DNA of 64,000 nt from Saccharopolyspora_C sp040643635 (GCF_040643635.1 NZ_JBEYUS010000027.1:1-64000); one strand, 5' to 3'; numbered from the stretch's first letter, positions 42,677 to 50,980 are shown. Notes: a model not told the origin generated them from the letters alone. Numbers and translations: made by a program.

Positions 42677-42706
42677 ATGCTAATCAGAGCAGATGAACGT
42701 CGTCAA
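42677..42706 (-). promoter_or_regulatory. putative promoter of cyclitol operon
   Basis: On the minus strand TTGACG (42706-42701), an 18-base spacer and TAGCAT (42682-42677), in an AT-rich island. It would give a leader of about 215 bases containing the 18-bp palindrome. Hexamers match only partly. Confidence 0.4.
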
Positions 42707-42775
42707 CTGAAATGGATGAAAACGGGAGGTGACCTGTTTCCCTGGTCCCGGGACGGGCCGGTTACCGGGCGCTGC

Positions 42776-43921
42776 TCAGCGACCCGCGGGCTGCGAACGC
42801 TCCGCGCGGCGGAAGTCGAGCGCCGGCGCCGCCTCGTACTCCTCGGCGACCATCAGCAGGAAGCGGATCTCCGAATCCAGATCAGCCCCACCGGGCAGCG
42901 GCGCCGAACTCCCGGCCGCCACGGCGCCCTGCGCCCGGACGTCCTCCGCCGCCCGCAGCCAGCAGGCCAGCACCGCCGCCGCCACCCGGCTCGGCGGCAC
43001 CCCCGTCGACACCACGTGTGCGCGCGCCCGCTCGACCAGTTCGGCCGAGCAGTGCCCGCTCAACAGCAGCACCGCATCCCGGATCTCGATCACGAGCCGG
43101 TAGCACGCCAGCTCCACGGCGGCACGCGACCGGAACACCTCCCGCCCCGCAGCAGCGACCGGAACACGCCGGACCTCCGGCACCCCGGCGGTGATCTCCG
43201 CCCACAACGGCAGCAGGCGCCGCAGAACCCGGCGCTTGGCCGAGGACCCGCGCACCTCGGCCCACAGCGGGGCGGACACCCCCACCGCGAAGCACCCGGC
43301 CTGCACCCCGGTGACGAAGGGCGCGACCGACAGCGGCGACGACTCCCCCGTCGAGGCCGCGAACGCCGCCAGCGGGCAGAGCACGAGAACCGACAGGAAG
43401 AAACCCGCCCCGTACGCGAGCAGACCGAACCGCGCCCCACCCGATCCCCCGCGCACGCCCGCACGCACGCACAACCCGCACGCCACCGCGTGCGCGACGA
43501 CGTGCAGCAGCAGAAAGCCCGACCAGTAGCTGTCCAGCACCGCGACCGGCACCGGCGAACCTGCGAAACCGACCGCGGACAGATCGGAGCGGACCAGCAG
43601 CGAGACCACCACGGCCCCACCGGCCCACAGCAGCGACCTCCGAGCGCCACGCACCTGAAGGAAAGCCGAGAAGCCGTGGAGCACCAGGCAGGAACTCGTC
43701 ACCGCGATCGAATTGCGCAGCACGTGCACCGCCTGCGCGCTCAGCGCGGACTCGCGCAACCACGTGCAGGAAGCGTCGGTGTGCAGCGTCATCGTCATCG
43801 CGAGCCCGGCTCCGACGAGCCAGAACACCCGGGTCCGGCGCTGCCGCACCGCCTGCGGTGCGCGGAACAGGACCGCGAGCCAGAGCGCCCCGATGCCCGC
43901 GAACTCCATCATCGAGCTCAC
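42776..43921 (-). CDS. MAB_1171c-like putative transporter (DUF6545 type)
   Basis: A 381-residue protein with about seven N-terminal helices (to residue 215) and a soluble C-terminal domain ending LDSEIRFLLMVAEEYE, typical of the actinobacterial family annotated as MAB_1171c putative transporter. Its biochemical role is unknown. It overlaps the ImmA/IrrE gene by GTGA and so is co-translated; family members almost always follow such a peptidase and an XRE gene. ATGs at 43912 and 43909 are alternative starts without a ribosome site. Confidence 0.75.
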   Translation of the reverse strand: MSSMMEFAGIGALWLAVLFRAPQAVRQRRTRVFWLVGAGLAMTMTLHTDASCTWLRESALSAQAVHVLRNSIAVTSSCLVLHGFSAFLQVRGARRSLLWAGGAVVVSLLVRSDLSAVGFAGSPVPVAVLDSYWSGFLLLHVVAHAVACGLCVRAGVRGGSGGARFGLLAYGAGFFLSVLVLCPLAAFAASTGESSPLSVAPFVTGVQAGCFAVGVSAPLWAEVRGSSAKRRVLRRLLPLWAEITAGVPEVRRVPVAAAGREVFRSRAAVELACYRLVIEIRDAVLLLSGHCSAELVERARAHVVSTGVPPSRVAAAVLACWLRAAEDVRAQGAVAAGSSAPLPGGADLDSEIRFLLMVAEEYEAAPALDFRRAERSQPAGR

Positions 43922-44448
43922 CGCAGCGGCGGCCACGGGGTCACCGCGAACCCGAACGCCTCCTCGATTCCGCCCACCCGCACCGGAGTCGGCAGAATTC
44001 GGCTGCCCAGCAGCACCGCGATCTCCTCCGCCTCCCGCTCGGCCGCGGCACCGTGCCCGCCGTGCGAGCGGGCCAGCAACCGGGACACCGTTCCCGGGTC
44101 GAGGTCCGGGACCATCCGCCGAAATTGCGCAGCCCGCCGCTCCGAGTGATCAGCGGGTTCCGCTCCACCGTGCGCGAGGATGTGGCCGATCTCGTGCAGG
44201 ATGATGTGCTTTCGGTGCAGTTCGCTGGTACGCGGCTCGACGAAAACGTAGTCGGTGTCCGCGGCTTCCACCCAGAGCCCGTGCGGACGCGCCGAATTCG
44301 CCACCCCCGGAAAGGGGAGCACGCGCAGCGGACGTTTCCGGCGCGCGGAGATGCACTCGATCAACTCTTCCATCGAACAGACGGCAGGCAGCGCCAATTC
44401 CTTGATCAGCCTGCGGAAACGCGCGCGCGAACGCCACCCCTCCAGCAC
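43918..44448 (-). CDS. ImmA/IrrE-family metallopeptidase
   Basis: A 176-residue zinc peptidase-like protein with HEIGHILAHG as the metal and catalytic motif. ImmA-type enzymes cleave XRE repressors; the natural partner family (EspR-like XRE) is at 31299 here, not adjacent. I moved the start to the GTG at 44448 because GGGGAGGG lies six bases upstream; a longer form from GTG 44505 is possible. Co-translated with the MAB_1171c-like gene. A TTGACT hexamer upstream may be a promoter element. Confidence 0.82.
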   Translation of the reverse strand: MLEGWRSRARFRRLIKELALPAVCSMEELIECISARRKRPLRVLPFPGVANSARPHGLWVEAADTDYVFVEPRTSELHRKHIILHEIGHILAHGGAEPADHSERRAAQFRRMVPDLDPGTVSRLLARSHGGHGAAAEREAEEIAVLLGSRILPTPVRVGGIEEAFGFAVTPWPPLR

Positions 44449-44673
44449 CGGAAGCCCTCCCCGGTCACATGTCCACCCCAGTACGCTGAGCACTCTGTCC
44501 GACACTTTCCGCTACAGTCAATGCATCCTGCGTCACAGCGCACGAAAATCGCACCCCCTTAACAGAAGGTTCACGTTCTCACGAACGATTTCCAGATAGT
44601 GGGCGAAATGGCGCGGCACCGCGCGGAAATGGAGCGGCGCCCGGTCCCGGTGTCGGAACCGGGACCACCGCGA

Positions 44674-44719
44674 TCAGGCGGCGGGGCCGACCTCGATGCA
44701 CGCGCACCGGACACCGCGG
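44674..44719 (-). pseudogene. fragment: C-terminus of amidohydrolase
   Basis: 46 bases match the 3-prime end of the intact amidohydrolase (44964-45009) at about 37 positions, stop codon included; the minus strand reads CACIEVGPAA against CADIEVEPAA. Only the last 15 or so codons survive. Start is absent. First piece of a composite scar with the two fragments that follow. Confidence 0.75.
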
Positions 44720-44752
44720 ACCTTGTTCGCAGTACGCCCGCTCCCACGTCGG

Positions 44753-44834
44753 CGCCGCCGTCGGCCCGCACGTCGTGATCGTCGAGCACGTCGAGACCGG
44801 CACCGTCCCCGGGTCCGACGTGGAGTCCATCGTG
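44753..44834 (+). pseudogene. fragment: C-terminal part of TetR gene
   Basis: 82 bases match 46653-46734 of the intact TetR gene with about 72 identities and no length change; the plus frame reads VIVEHVETGTVPGSDVESIV against VIVEHVKAGTVPRSEVESIV. Order and orientation relative to the amidohydrolase fragment copy the intact pair, with the middle about 1.6 kb removed. Confidence 0.8.
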
Positions 44835-44963
44835 CACCTCGAAGGGCCGCGGCCCTCGAAGGAGTTCCCGCTACACGGGGCCTTCTACCGCCGCGACCCG
44901 GCCCCCACCGCGGTCGTGCACCTGCACTCCAGGCACGGCACCCCGTGGGACGCGGCGGCCTGA
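44835..44963 (+). pseudogene. fragment: internally deleted OtnC aldolase copy
   Basis: Positions 44835-44936 match 30572-30673 of the intact aldolase gene base for base in length, and 44937-44952 match 31007-31022 exactly; the 333 bases between are missing, an in-frame deletion. It keeps the first metal motif HLHSRH but lacks the rest of the active site. Fused in frame to the TetR fragment, giving a 62-codon open frame that ends at the amidohydrolase stop. I do not expect a functional protein. Confidence 0.85.
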
Positions 44964-46046
44964 TCAGGCGGCGGGTTCGACCTCGATGTCGGCGCACCAG
45001 ATCCGGCGGAGCGCCCGGGTGGCGGTGATGTCGGCGAGCGGATCGCCGTCGACGAGCACCAGGTCGGCGCGCAGTCCCGGGGCGATGCTCCCCCGGTCGG
45101 CGAGCCCGAAGTACCGGGCGGGCAGCGAGGTCGCCGCGCGCAGCGCCTCCAGCGGGGTGAGCCCGGCCGCCACCAGCAGTTCCAGCTCGTGGTGCAGGCT
45201 GCTGCCGTGCGGCACCGGCGACGGCGACCCGGGCTGGGTGTTCGCGTCGGTCCCGGCGAGCACCGGAACCCCGGCGCGGTGCAGCGCGCCGACGCTGCGC
45301 GGCGCGGCCTCGTAGGCCTGCGGGAATCCCTTGGCGGTGGCGATGCCCTCCATCATGGCCAGCGTCGGCACGGCCACCGTCCCGGCCGCGACGGCGCGGG
45401 CGATGTCGGCCTCGGCCAGCGGGGCGCCCAGCGGGGTGTGCGTGACGATGTCGGCGCCGACGTCCAGGGCCAGTGCCCAGGCGCCGGGCGTGCTGGCGTG
45501 CGCGACGACCTGCTCGCCCTGCTCGTGCGCGGCTTCGACGAGGGCGACCGCGGTGTCCCGGTCCGGGCCGCCGTCGCCCGGGGCCTCCAGCACGATCTTG
45601 ATGTAGTCGGAGCCTTCGGCGACGCGCGCCCGCACGAAGCGGCGCGCCTCGGCCGGGTCGTGCAGCACGGCCTCCGCGGGCATGCCGGGGATGTGGTTGT
45701 GCGGGCCGGACGGCCCGATCCCGGGGGTGCCCGCGCTGCGGATGTCGGCGGCGCCGGTCGTGCCGCGCAGCGCGTCGACGAAGTCGGCGGGCCAGGACGC
45801 CATGTCCAGGCCGGTCGTCACCCCGTGCTCGGCGAGCCGCCGCAGCGTTTCCGGGCCCTGCAGGTGGACGTGCGCGTCGATCAGGCCGGGCAGCAGCACC
45901 GCGCCGCCGCCGTCGACGACCTGCGCGCCGCGCTCGTCGCCGCCGATCAGGCCCGCGTCCAGCACGACGGTGGTGGGCTCCCCGATGCGGTGGCCGTCGA
46001 AGGGCCGGACGTCGCGCAGGGCGATCTTCGCGGGCTGGGTGCTCAT
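44964..46046 (-). CDS. amidohydrolase-family hydrolase
   Basis: A 360-residue metal-dependent amidohydrolase: HVH metal motif in DAHVHLQG near residue 63, a central Lys in YIKIVLEAPG, His in VAHASTPG and THTPLGAPL, and metal Asp in GTDANTQPG. It resembles imidazolonepropionase/prolidase-like enzymes with a short composite N-terminal sheet. ATG at 46046 has GGGAG six bases upstream. Divergent from a TetR regulator, which probably controls it. A fragment of its 3-prime end is repeated at 44674. Confidence 0.87.
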   Translation of the reverse strand: MSTQPAKIALRDVRPFDGHRIGEPTTVVLDAGLIGGDERGAQVVDGGGAVLLPGLIDAHVHLQGPETLRRLAEHGVTTGLDMASWPADFVDALRGTTGAADIRSAGTPGIGPSGPHNHIPGMPAEAVLHDPAEARRFVRARVAEGSDYIKIVLEAPGDGGPDRDTAVALVEAAHEQGEQVVAHASTPGAWALALDVGADIVTHTPLGAPLAEADIARAVAAGTVAVPTLAMMEGIATAKGFPQAYEAAPRSVGALHRAGVPVLAGTDANTQPGSPSPVPHGSSLHHELELLVAAGLTPLEALRAATSLPARYFGLADRGSIAPGLRADLVLVDGDPLADITATRALRRIWCADIEVEPAA

Positions 46047-46064
46047 GTGCGACTCCCGTTTAAG

Positions 46065-46088
46065 AGACATGTCTGTTCACTAAGAACA
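46065..46088. promoter_or_regulatory. TetR operator candidates between amidohydrolase and TetR
   Basis: AGACATGTCT (46065-46074) is a perfect palindrome and overlaps TGTTC-ACTAA-GAACA (46074-46088), arms perfect. Both lie in the 118-bp divergent gap, where the TetR protein should act. Confidence 0.5.
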
Positions 46089-46164
46089 CCGTACGCTCGC
46101 CCCCCTCGCGACGCGCGGCGGGCCGGGCTACGCGCACCCCTGCCTCGGGGGCTATACAGGTCGA

Positions 46165-46773
46165 GTGAGCACCGCACCCCACGAGGACTCCGCGCCACGG
46201 CCCCGCAGGCGGGGCGCGGCGCTGCTCCACGCGATCTACCTGACCACGCTGGAAGAACTGGCGCACACCAGCTTCGAAGAGCTCAGCTTCGACAAGATCG
46301 CCACCAAGGCGGGCGCGGGCAAGGCCTCGCTGTACCGGCGCTGGAGCAGCCCCGCCGAACTGGTGCTGGCCGCGCTCGCCGACCCGGTCACCGGCTTCGC
46401 CGAGACCCCCGACCCGCGGACCGGCTCGCTGCGCGACGACCTGGTGGCGGTGCTGAGCGGGCTCGCCGCCGCGCTGGACGAACCGCAGGGCCGCGCGCTG
46501 CGGCCGCTGCTGACGCAGAGCTCCCGGCACCCCGAGCTCTACGAGCGGGTGTTCCAGCAGGTCGTCGAGCCCCGGCAGGAGCTGCTGCTGCGGATCCTGC
46601 GCGCAGGCGCCGAACGCGGCGAAGCCGACCCGGACGCGATCACCCCGCGCATCGCCGCCGTGGGCCCCCGCCTGGTGATCGTCGAGCACGTCAAGGCCGG
46701 CACCGTCCCCCGGTCCGAAGTGGAATCCATCGTGGACGAAGTGCTGCTGCGCCTGCTCGCACCCCGCCGCTGA
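46165..46773 (+). CDS. TetR-family regulator
   Basis: A 202-residue TetR protein; HTH at residues 30-65 (FDKIATKAGAGKASLYRRW). The ligand domain is of the TetR_C_11-like kind (VLSGLAAALDEPQGRALRPLL, YERVFQQVVEPRQ). GTG start without a clear ribosome site. Divergent from the amidohydrolase gene and presumably its repressor. The region encoding VIVEHVKAGTVPRSEVESIV is copied in the scar at 44753. Confidence 0.87.
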   Translation: MSTAPHEDSAPRPRRRGAALLHAIYLTTLEELAHTSFEELSFDKIATKAGAGKASLYRRWSSPAELVLAALADPVTGFAETPDPRTGSLRDDLVAVLSGLAAALDEPQGRALRPLLTQSSRHPELYERVFQQVVEPRQELLLRILRAGAERGEADPDAITPRIAAVGPRLVIVEHVKAGTVPRSEVESIVDEVLLRLLAPRR

Positions 46774-46777
46774 CGCG

Positions 46778-46813
46778 GATCGAGGCCCCCGGCGGGAACC
46801 GGAGGCCTCGATC
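46778..46813. terminator. bidirectional hairpin between TetR and GH92 genes
   Basis: GATCGAGGCC and GGCCTCGATC (10-bp perfect stem, 16-base loop) lie between convergent genes and can end both. Confidence 0.65.
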
Positions 46814-46826
46814 GGATAGCGCGGGA

Positions 46827-49139
46827 TCAGCCGAACGACGGCGGCGCGTCCTCCGGAGCACTGCCCCACCCGGTGTTCGGCTCGGTGCCGAGGGTGTAGT
46901 CGAGCGTGCCGCCTTCGGCGACGAACCGCTCGGACAGCCACGGCTTCCCGGTCCGCTCCCCGTTCACCGACAGGTCCTGCACGTACTTCGCGTCCTGCGA
47001 CGCGTCGGGCGCGTTGACGGTGATGGTGGTGCCGTTGCCCCGGTCGATGCTGATCGACGGGAACAGCGGGCTGGCCAGCACCAGGTCCGAACGACCCGGT
47101 GCCTCCGGGTACATGCCCAGCGCCGCCCACACCGACCAGGACGACATCTGGCCGAGGTCGTCGTTGCCGACGAGGCCGTCCGGTTCGGCGCTGAACAGCT
47201 CGGTCAGCGAGCGGCGCACCACGTCCTGCGTCTTGTGCGGCTGCCCGGCGTAGGCGTAGGCCCACGGGGTGTTCGCGGACGGCTCGTTGCCGAGGTACGC
47301 GTGCGGTTCCTCCGGTCCGGCGTTGAGCTCGGCGAAGAACTCGTCGAGCCGCGCCCCGGCCTGCTCGTTCCCGCCCATCCGGTCGAACAGCCCCGCGTGG
47401 TCGAACGGCACCATCCAGGCGTACTGGGCGGCGTTGCCCTCCACGTAGCCGTCCTGCTGGGCGAGGTCGAACTCGGGCCAGGACCCGTCCGCCTTGCGCG
47501 GCTGGATCCAGCCGCTGTCCGGGTTGACCAGGTTCTGCCAGTTCCGCGCGCGCTGCTGGAACTCGTCGCGCGCCCCGGTGTCGCCGATCCGGTCGGCGAA
47601 CTGGGAGATGGCGAAGTCGGAGCTGGTGTACTCCAGCGTCGTCGACACCGAGCCCCACGATTCCTCGTCCTCGGCGGGGATGTAGCCGAGTTCGCCGTAC
47701 TGCTCGTGCACCGGCCGCTCGTCCTCGTTCGCCGCCCCGGCGCGCATCCGCTCCAGCGCCTGGCCGGTGTCGAAGTCGGTGGCGCCGAACGCGTGCGCGC
47801 TGGAGATCATGATCGGCAGCGGGTCGCCGGTCATCACGCCGGTGCCGCCGTTGGCGACGGTCCAGCGGTCGAAGTAACCGCCCTGCGCGGACTGGTTCAC
47901 CGCGGACTGCGCGATGTCCGAGGCGATGTCCGGGGCGATCAGCGCGACCAGCTGGGTCTGCGAGCGGTACACGTCCCAGCCGGAGTAGTTGGCGTACTGG
48001 ACGTGGCCCTGCTCGGCCTGGTGCACCTCGCCGTCGAAACCGGTGTAGTTCCCGTCGACGTCGCTGAACACGTTGGGGTGCAGCAGCGAGTGGTACAGCC
48101 CGGTGTAGAGCCGCCGCCGGTCCTGGTCGCTGCCGCCGCCGACGTCGATCCGGCCGAGCATCTCGTTCCACGCCGCGCGGGTGCCGTCGCGGACCTGGTC
48201 GAGCCCGCGGTCGCCGAGCTCCGCCGCGGCGTTGGCCTTCGCGCCGTCCAGGCTGACGAACGACATGCCGACGCGGGCGGTGACGGTGCGTTCGGCGCCC
48301 GGGTCGAAGGAGACGAAGGCCTGCGCGCCGTCGTCCTGCGCCTGCTGCCGGTTCGCGGCCCCGGTGCCCGATCCGGAGATCTCCTTCGCCGAGGTGTCGA
48401 CCCGGCCGTCGCGGACGACGCCGCTGCTGGTGAAGTCGTGGTCGAACTCGGCGTGGAAGTAGACGCGGTATTCGTTGGAGCCGCCGCAGAATCCGCCGCC
48501 GTCGCTGTAACCGTCGATGCTGTTGCCGTTGATGGTCAGCGAGCCCGATGCGTCGTTGAACGCCTTCGCCGCGTCGATCGACAGCGAGGCGGTCTCGCCC
48601 TCGGGGTAGGTGAACCGGGCGAGGCCCGCGCGCTGGGTCGCGGTGAGCTCGGTGCGCAGCCCGTTGTCGAAGGTGACGTCGTAGGCACCGGGCGAGGCCG
48701 ACTCGTTCTCGTGCGAGAACGGGTAGTCCGGTGCCGGGGCGTCGCCGAGCGTCGGCAGGAACGGGATGTTGCCGAAGTCCCCGCACCCGGCGCCGGAGAT
48801 GTGGGTGAGGCTGAACCCGCGGATCCGGTCGTCCTCGTACTGGTAGCCGCCGTGCTGGTACTCGGCGGTGTCCGGGCTCCACTGCATCATCCCGAACGGC
48901 GCGACCGCGCCGGGGAAGGTGTTGCCCGCTCCCCCGCCGTGGCCGAAGTCGGGACCACCCGGCTTGGTGCCGGTGAACGGGTTGACGTACTGCGCCGGGT
49001 CTTCGACGCCCGGCGCGGCCGGGGCGGCGACGGCCGGGACCGCGGAGCCCGGCAGGGCCAGTGCAGTGACCAGTCCGACGGCTCCGGCCAGCATCGATCT
49101 GTTCCGGCCGGATGTGCGTCTGCGCCTGGAGGTGCGCAT
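46827..49139 (-). CDS. secreted GH92 alpha-mannosidase
   Basis: A 770-residue glycoside hydrolase family 92 protein with a Sec/Tat-like signal (RRRRTSGRNR, cleaved near AVAAPA). Family landmarks in order: NPFTGTKPGGPDFGHGGGAG, FPGAVAPFGMMQWSPDT, HISGAGCGD, YSGWDVYRSQ, GNAAQYAWMVPFD and GNDDLGQMSSW. GH92 enzymes are calcium-dependent exo-alpha-1,2/1,3/1,4-mannosidases acting on yeast mannan or N-glycans; GWDVYR and the GNDDLGQ segment carry the catalytic and calcium residues. ATG at 49139 has AGGAGAGGAG close upstream. Monocistronic and secreted, fitting growth on fungal material. Confidence 0.92.
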   Translation of the reverse strand: MRTSRRRRTSGRNRSMLAGAVGLVTALALPGSAVPAVAAPAAPGVEDPAQYVNPFTGTKPGGPDFGHGGGAGNTFPGAVAPFGMMQWSPDTAEYQHGGYQYEDDRIRGFSLTHISGAGCGDFGNIPFLPTLGDAPAPDYPFSHENESASPGAYDVTFDNGLRTELTATQRAGLARFTYPEGETASLSIDAAKAFNDASGSLTINGNSIDGYSDGGGFCGGSNEYRVYFHAEFDHDFTSSGVVRDGRVDTSAKEISGSGTGAANRQQAQDDGAQAFVSFDPGAERTVTARVGMSFVSLDGAKANAAAELGDRGLDQVRDGTRAAWNEMLGRIDVGGGSDQDRRRLYTGLYHSLLHPNVFSDVDGNYTGFDGEVHQAEQGHVQYANYSGWDVYRSQTQLVALIAPDIASDIAQSAVNQSAQGGYFDRWTVANGGTGVMTGDPLPIMISSAHAFGATDFDTGQALERMRAGAANEDERPVHEQYGELGYIPAEDEESWGSVSTTLEYTSSDFAISQFADRIGDTGARDEFQQRARNWQNLVNPDSGWIQPRKADGSWPEFDLAQQDGYVEGNAAQYAWMVPFDHAGLFDRMGGNEQAGARLDEFFAELNAGPEEPHAYLGNEPSANTPWAYAYAGQPHKTQDVVRRSLTELFSAEPDGLVGNDDLGQMSSWSVWAALGMYPEAPGRSDLVLASPLFPSISIDRGNGTTITVNAPDASQDAKYVQDLSVNGERTGKPWLSERFVAEGGTLDYTLGTEPNTGWGSAPEDAPPSFG

Positions 49140-49655
49140 CGTGCTCCTCTCCTGGGAGGTCGGGGCGGTTCGGTGCCGGACGAGGCGGATCCGCGCCACG
49201 GCGAACGGGGACGACCGCGGTTCCGCGGACGCGGAACGGGTCGGGTGGAATCGGAATTGTTCGCGGCGGGCCGAGTTCGCGGATTTTCCCGTTCAGGCCC
49301 GAGGAATCACGGACCGCATTCCGGCGGCCGTTTCCCGTCGATCATCGAGGCGGATTCGGTGGTGCGTGCGGCGGCGGCCCGCCCGGCCACGGCAGCGGCG
49401 CGACCACCGGGAACACCGCGCGGAATCCTCGGAGGCAGCGGGAAGAACAGCCCGGATCGCGCACAGATCCCCCATGACAACGTTGTCCATCGCGGCGAGA
49501 TCAACCGTACAGATCGGACTCGGCGACGGCAATCATCCGCGCTGCGTGCGCCGCCCGGAGCAGCGGATTCCGGATGCGTTTCCATCCGTTCAGGGCAATG
49601 CGCGCACCCGCGCTCCCACATTTCCCAGTAAAAGGGGAAATCCCGGGAACGGCGG
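49140..49655. other. 516-bp region between GH92 and TetR genes
   Basis: No convincing gene on either strand. The GH92 promoter must lie here. ATTTCCC and GGGAAAT (49620-49626, 49635-49641) form a small hairpin 15 bases after the TetR stop codon and may end that gene's transcript. Confidence 0.4.
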
Positions 49656-50225
49656 TCAGTTCGGGAGCAGCTCGGCGGCGAGCCGCTTGCCCAGTTCGAT
49701 CGGTTCGGTGCCGCGGCTGAACTTGGAGCCCGCGACCGCGCCGTCGTAGATCAGCCGGATCCGCTCGGCGGTCGCTTCGGGATCGGCGGCACCCGACCGG
49801 GCGGCGAGGTCCACGAGCAGCTCGTGCAGCCAGGTGCGGTGCCGGTCGATGGCGGCGCGCGCCGGGTGCTGCGGATCGGGGAACTCGGTGGCGGCGTTGA
49901 GGTAGAGGCAGCCGCGGAACCGCCGGTTCAGCGCGGCGCCGTGCGCGAGGTCGAACAGCGCCAGGACCTTCTCGCGCGGCGAGTCCAGTTCGGCGGCGGC
50001 CTTCTCCCACTTGCCGCGGTCGGCCTCGTCCTGGTCGTCGAGGTAGGCGGCGATGAGGCCGTCCTTGGAGCCGTAGGCGTGGTAGAGGCTGGCCCGCGCG
50101 ACCCCGGCCTCGGCGAGCACCCGGTCGATGCCGACCGCGCGGATGCCCTCCCGCACGAACAGGGTTCCGGCCGCGTCCAGGAGTCGCTGGGCGGGGGCGG
50201 CTGCGCCGGATCGCGTGGTGGCCAT
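49656..50225 (-). CDS. TetR-family regulator
   Basis: A 189-residue TetR protein; HTH around 15-55 (VGIDRVLAEAGVARASLYHAYGSKDGL), ligand domain with GCLYLNAATEFPD, of the TetR_C_16-like kind often paired with oxidoreductases. ATG at 50225 chosen; a GTG two codons upstream is equally possible and neither has a strong ribosome site. Divergent from the leader peptide and sulfur-associated genes. The TetR-type palindrome at 50250 covers its own promoter. Confidence 0.85.
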   Translation of the reverse strand: MATTRSGAAAPAQRLLDAAGTLFVREGIRAVGIDRVLAEAGVARASLYHAYGSKDGLIAAYLDDQDEADRGKWEKAAAELDSPREKVLALFDLAHGAALNRRFRGCLYLNAATEFPDPQHPARAAIDRHRTWLHELLVDLAARSGAADPEATAERIRLIYDGAVAGSKFSRGTEPIELGKRLAAELLPN

Positions 50226-50249
50226 GGACACAGCCTAACATCGATGGAC

Positions 50250-50263
50250 AGAACGATCGGTCT
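50250..50263. promoter_or_regulatory. TetR-type operator
   Basis: AGAACGATCGGTCT reads 12 of 14 as a palindrome and matches the AGACCGATCGGTCT-like operators common in this regulator group. It lies between the TetR gene and the leader-peptide ORF, so it may control both. Confidence 0.55.
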
Positions 50264-50280
50264 AGCTCTAGGGTGGTGGC

Positions 50281-50364
50281 ATGCCAGGTTCGGAGCTCGT
50301 GCGGCGGTTGCAGGTGGACCTGCTCCGCATCGCCAGCGCGATCTGTCCCGCTCCCCTGGCCTGA
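50281..50364 (+). CDS. 27-residue leader peptide (cysteine-attenuation type)
   Basis: A short ORF starting ATG after AGGGTGGTGG. Residues 7-22 read VRRLQVDLLRIASAIC, matching the actinobacterial putative leader-peptide pattern R-x-V-D-L-x-R-[VI]-A-S-A-x-C that precedes sulfur and cysteine assimilation operons. The single Cys near the end would let ribosome stalling sense charged tRNA-Cys. A perfect hairpin follows at 50385. Its position before the DUF4242/ABC importer genes supports a regulatory role, not a protein function. Confidence 0.75.
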   Translation: MPGSELVRRLQVDLLRIASAICPAPLA

Positions 50365-50384
50365 ACCCCTCTCGCGCCATCCGC

Positions 50385-50409
50385 GCGGACGACGTGTCCC
50401 GTCGTCCGC
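50385..50409 (+). promoter_or_regulatory. attenuator-like hairpin after leader peptide
   Basis: GCGGACGACG and CGTCGTCCGC pair perfectly (10 bp) with a 5-base loop, 20 bases after the leader-peptide stop and 36 bases before the DUF4242 start. No U-run. It could block transcription or the downstream ribosome site depending on leader translation. Confidence 0.55.
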
Positions 50410-50445
50410 TGCCGCGCATCCCCCTGCCCGCACGGAGGCTCCGCC

Positions 50446-50979
50446 ATGTCCTTGTTCCTGTACGAGATCGTGCCCGCCGACGACGCCCGCCAGCGGACCG
50501 AGCAGCTGCTCGCCGCCTTCGACTCCGCCGCGCGCGACGCGGGCGCCGAACTGATCGAATCGCAGGTCACCGGCGCGCGGGACCGGGTGTTCGCCGTGGT
50601 GGAGGCCGCGGACGACGCCGACCTCGCCGCCCTCCGCGGCGAGCGGCTGCCCGAGGTCGCCGAGCTGTCCGGCCCGCACCTGGTCCGCCTGGTCGGCGCC
50701 GACCTCGCCGACGTCAAGGCGGCCCGCCCCGAAGCCGGCTACCTCGTCGAGTGGGACTTCCCCGCCGACCTGGACATGGACACCTACCTGGCGAACAAGA
50801 AGGCCAAGGCGCCCAAGTACGCCGAGGTGCCCGAGGTGACGTTCCTGCGCACCTACGTGCGCGAGGACATGGCCAAGTGCCTGTGCCTCTACGACGCCCC
50901 CGACGAGGGCGTCGTGCGCAAGGCGCGCGACGCCGTGAGCACGCCGATCGACCGGCTGCACACCTTGGACCGGGGCTGA
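50446..50979 (+). CDS. DUF4242-family (SCO4226-like) protein
   Basis: A 177-residue cytoplasmic protein. The C-terminal half FLRTYVREDMAKCLCLYDAP and EGVVRKARDAVSTP is a DUF4242 domain, as in the nickel-binding Streptomyces protein SCO4226; the N-terminal half appears to be a second, diverged ferredoxin-like copy (FLYEIVPADDARQRTEQLL). Metal ligands are not certain. GGAGG is seven bases before the ATG. First protein gene after the leader peptide, one base from the next gene, so part of the organosulfur operon. Role unknown. Confidence 0.78.
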   Translation: MSLFLYEIVPADDARQRTEQLLAAFDSAARDAGAELIESQVTGARDRVFAVVEAADDADLAALRGERLPEVAELSGPHLVRLVGADLADVKAARPEAGYLVEWDFPADLDMDTYLANKKAKAPKYAEVPEVTFLRTYVREDMAKCLCLYDAPDEGVVRKARDAVSTPIDRLHTLDRG

Positions 50980-50980
50980 C

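Noticed and set aside
44775..44963. 62-codon plus ORF as a real gene
   Set aside because: It is built from a TetR fragment fused to a deleted aldolase fragment; treated as pseudogene.
45189..49631. Very long plus-strand open frame (about 1480 codons)
   Set aside because: It runs antisense through the amidohydrolase and GH92 genes and has Arg/Gly/Pro-rich composition; long antisense frames are expected in such GC-rich coding DNA.
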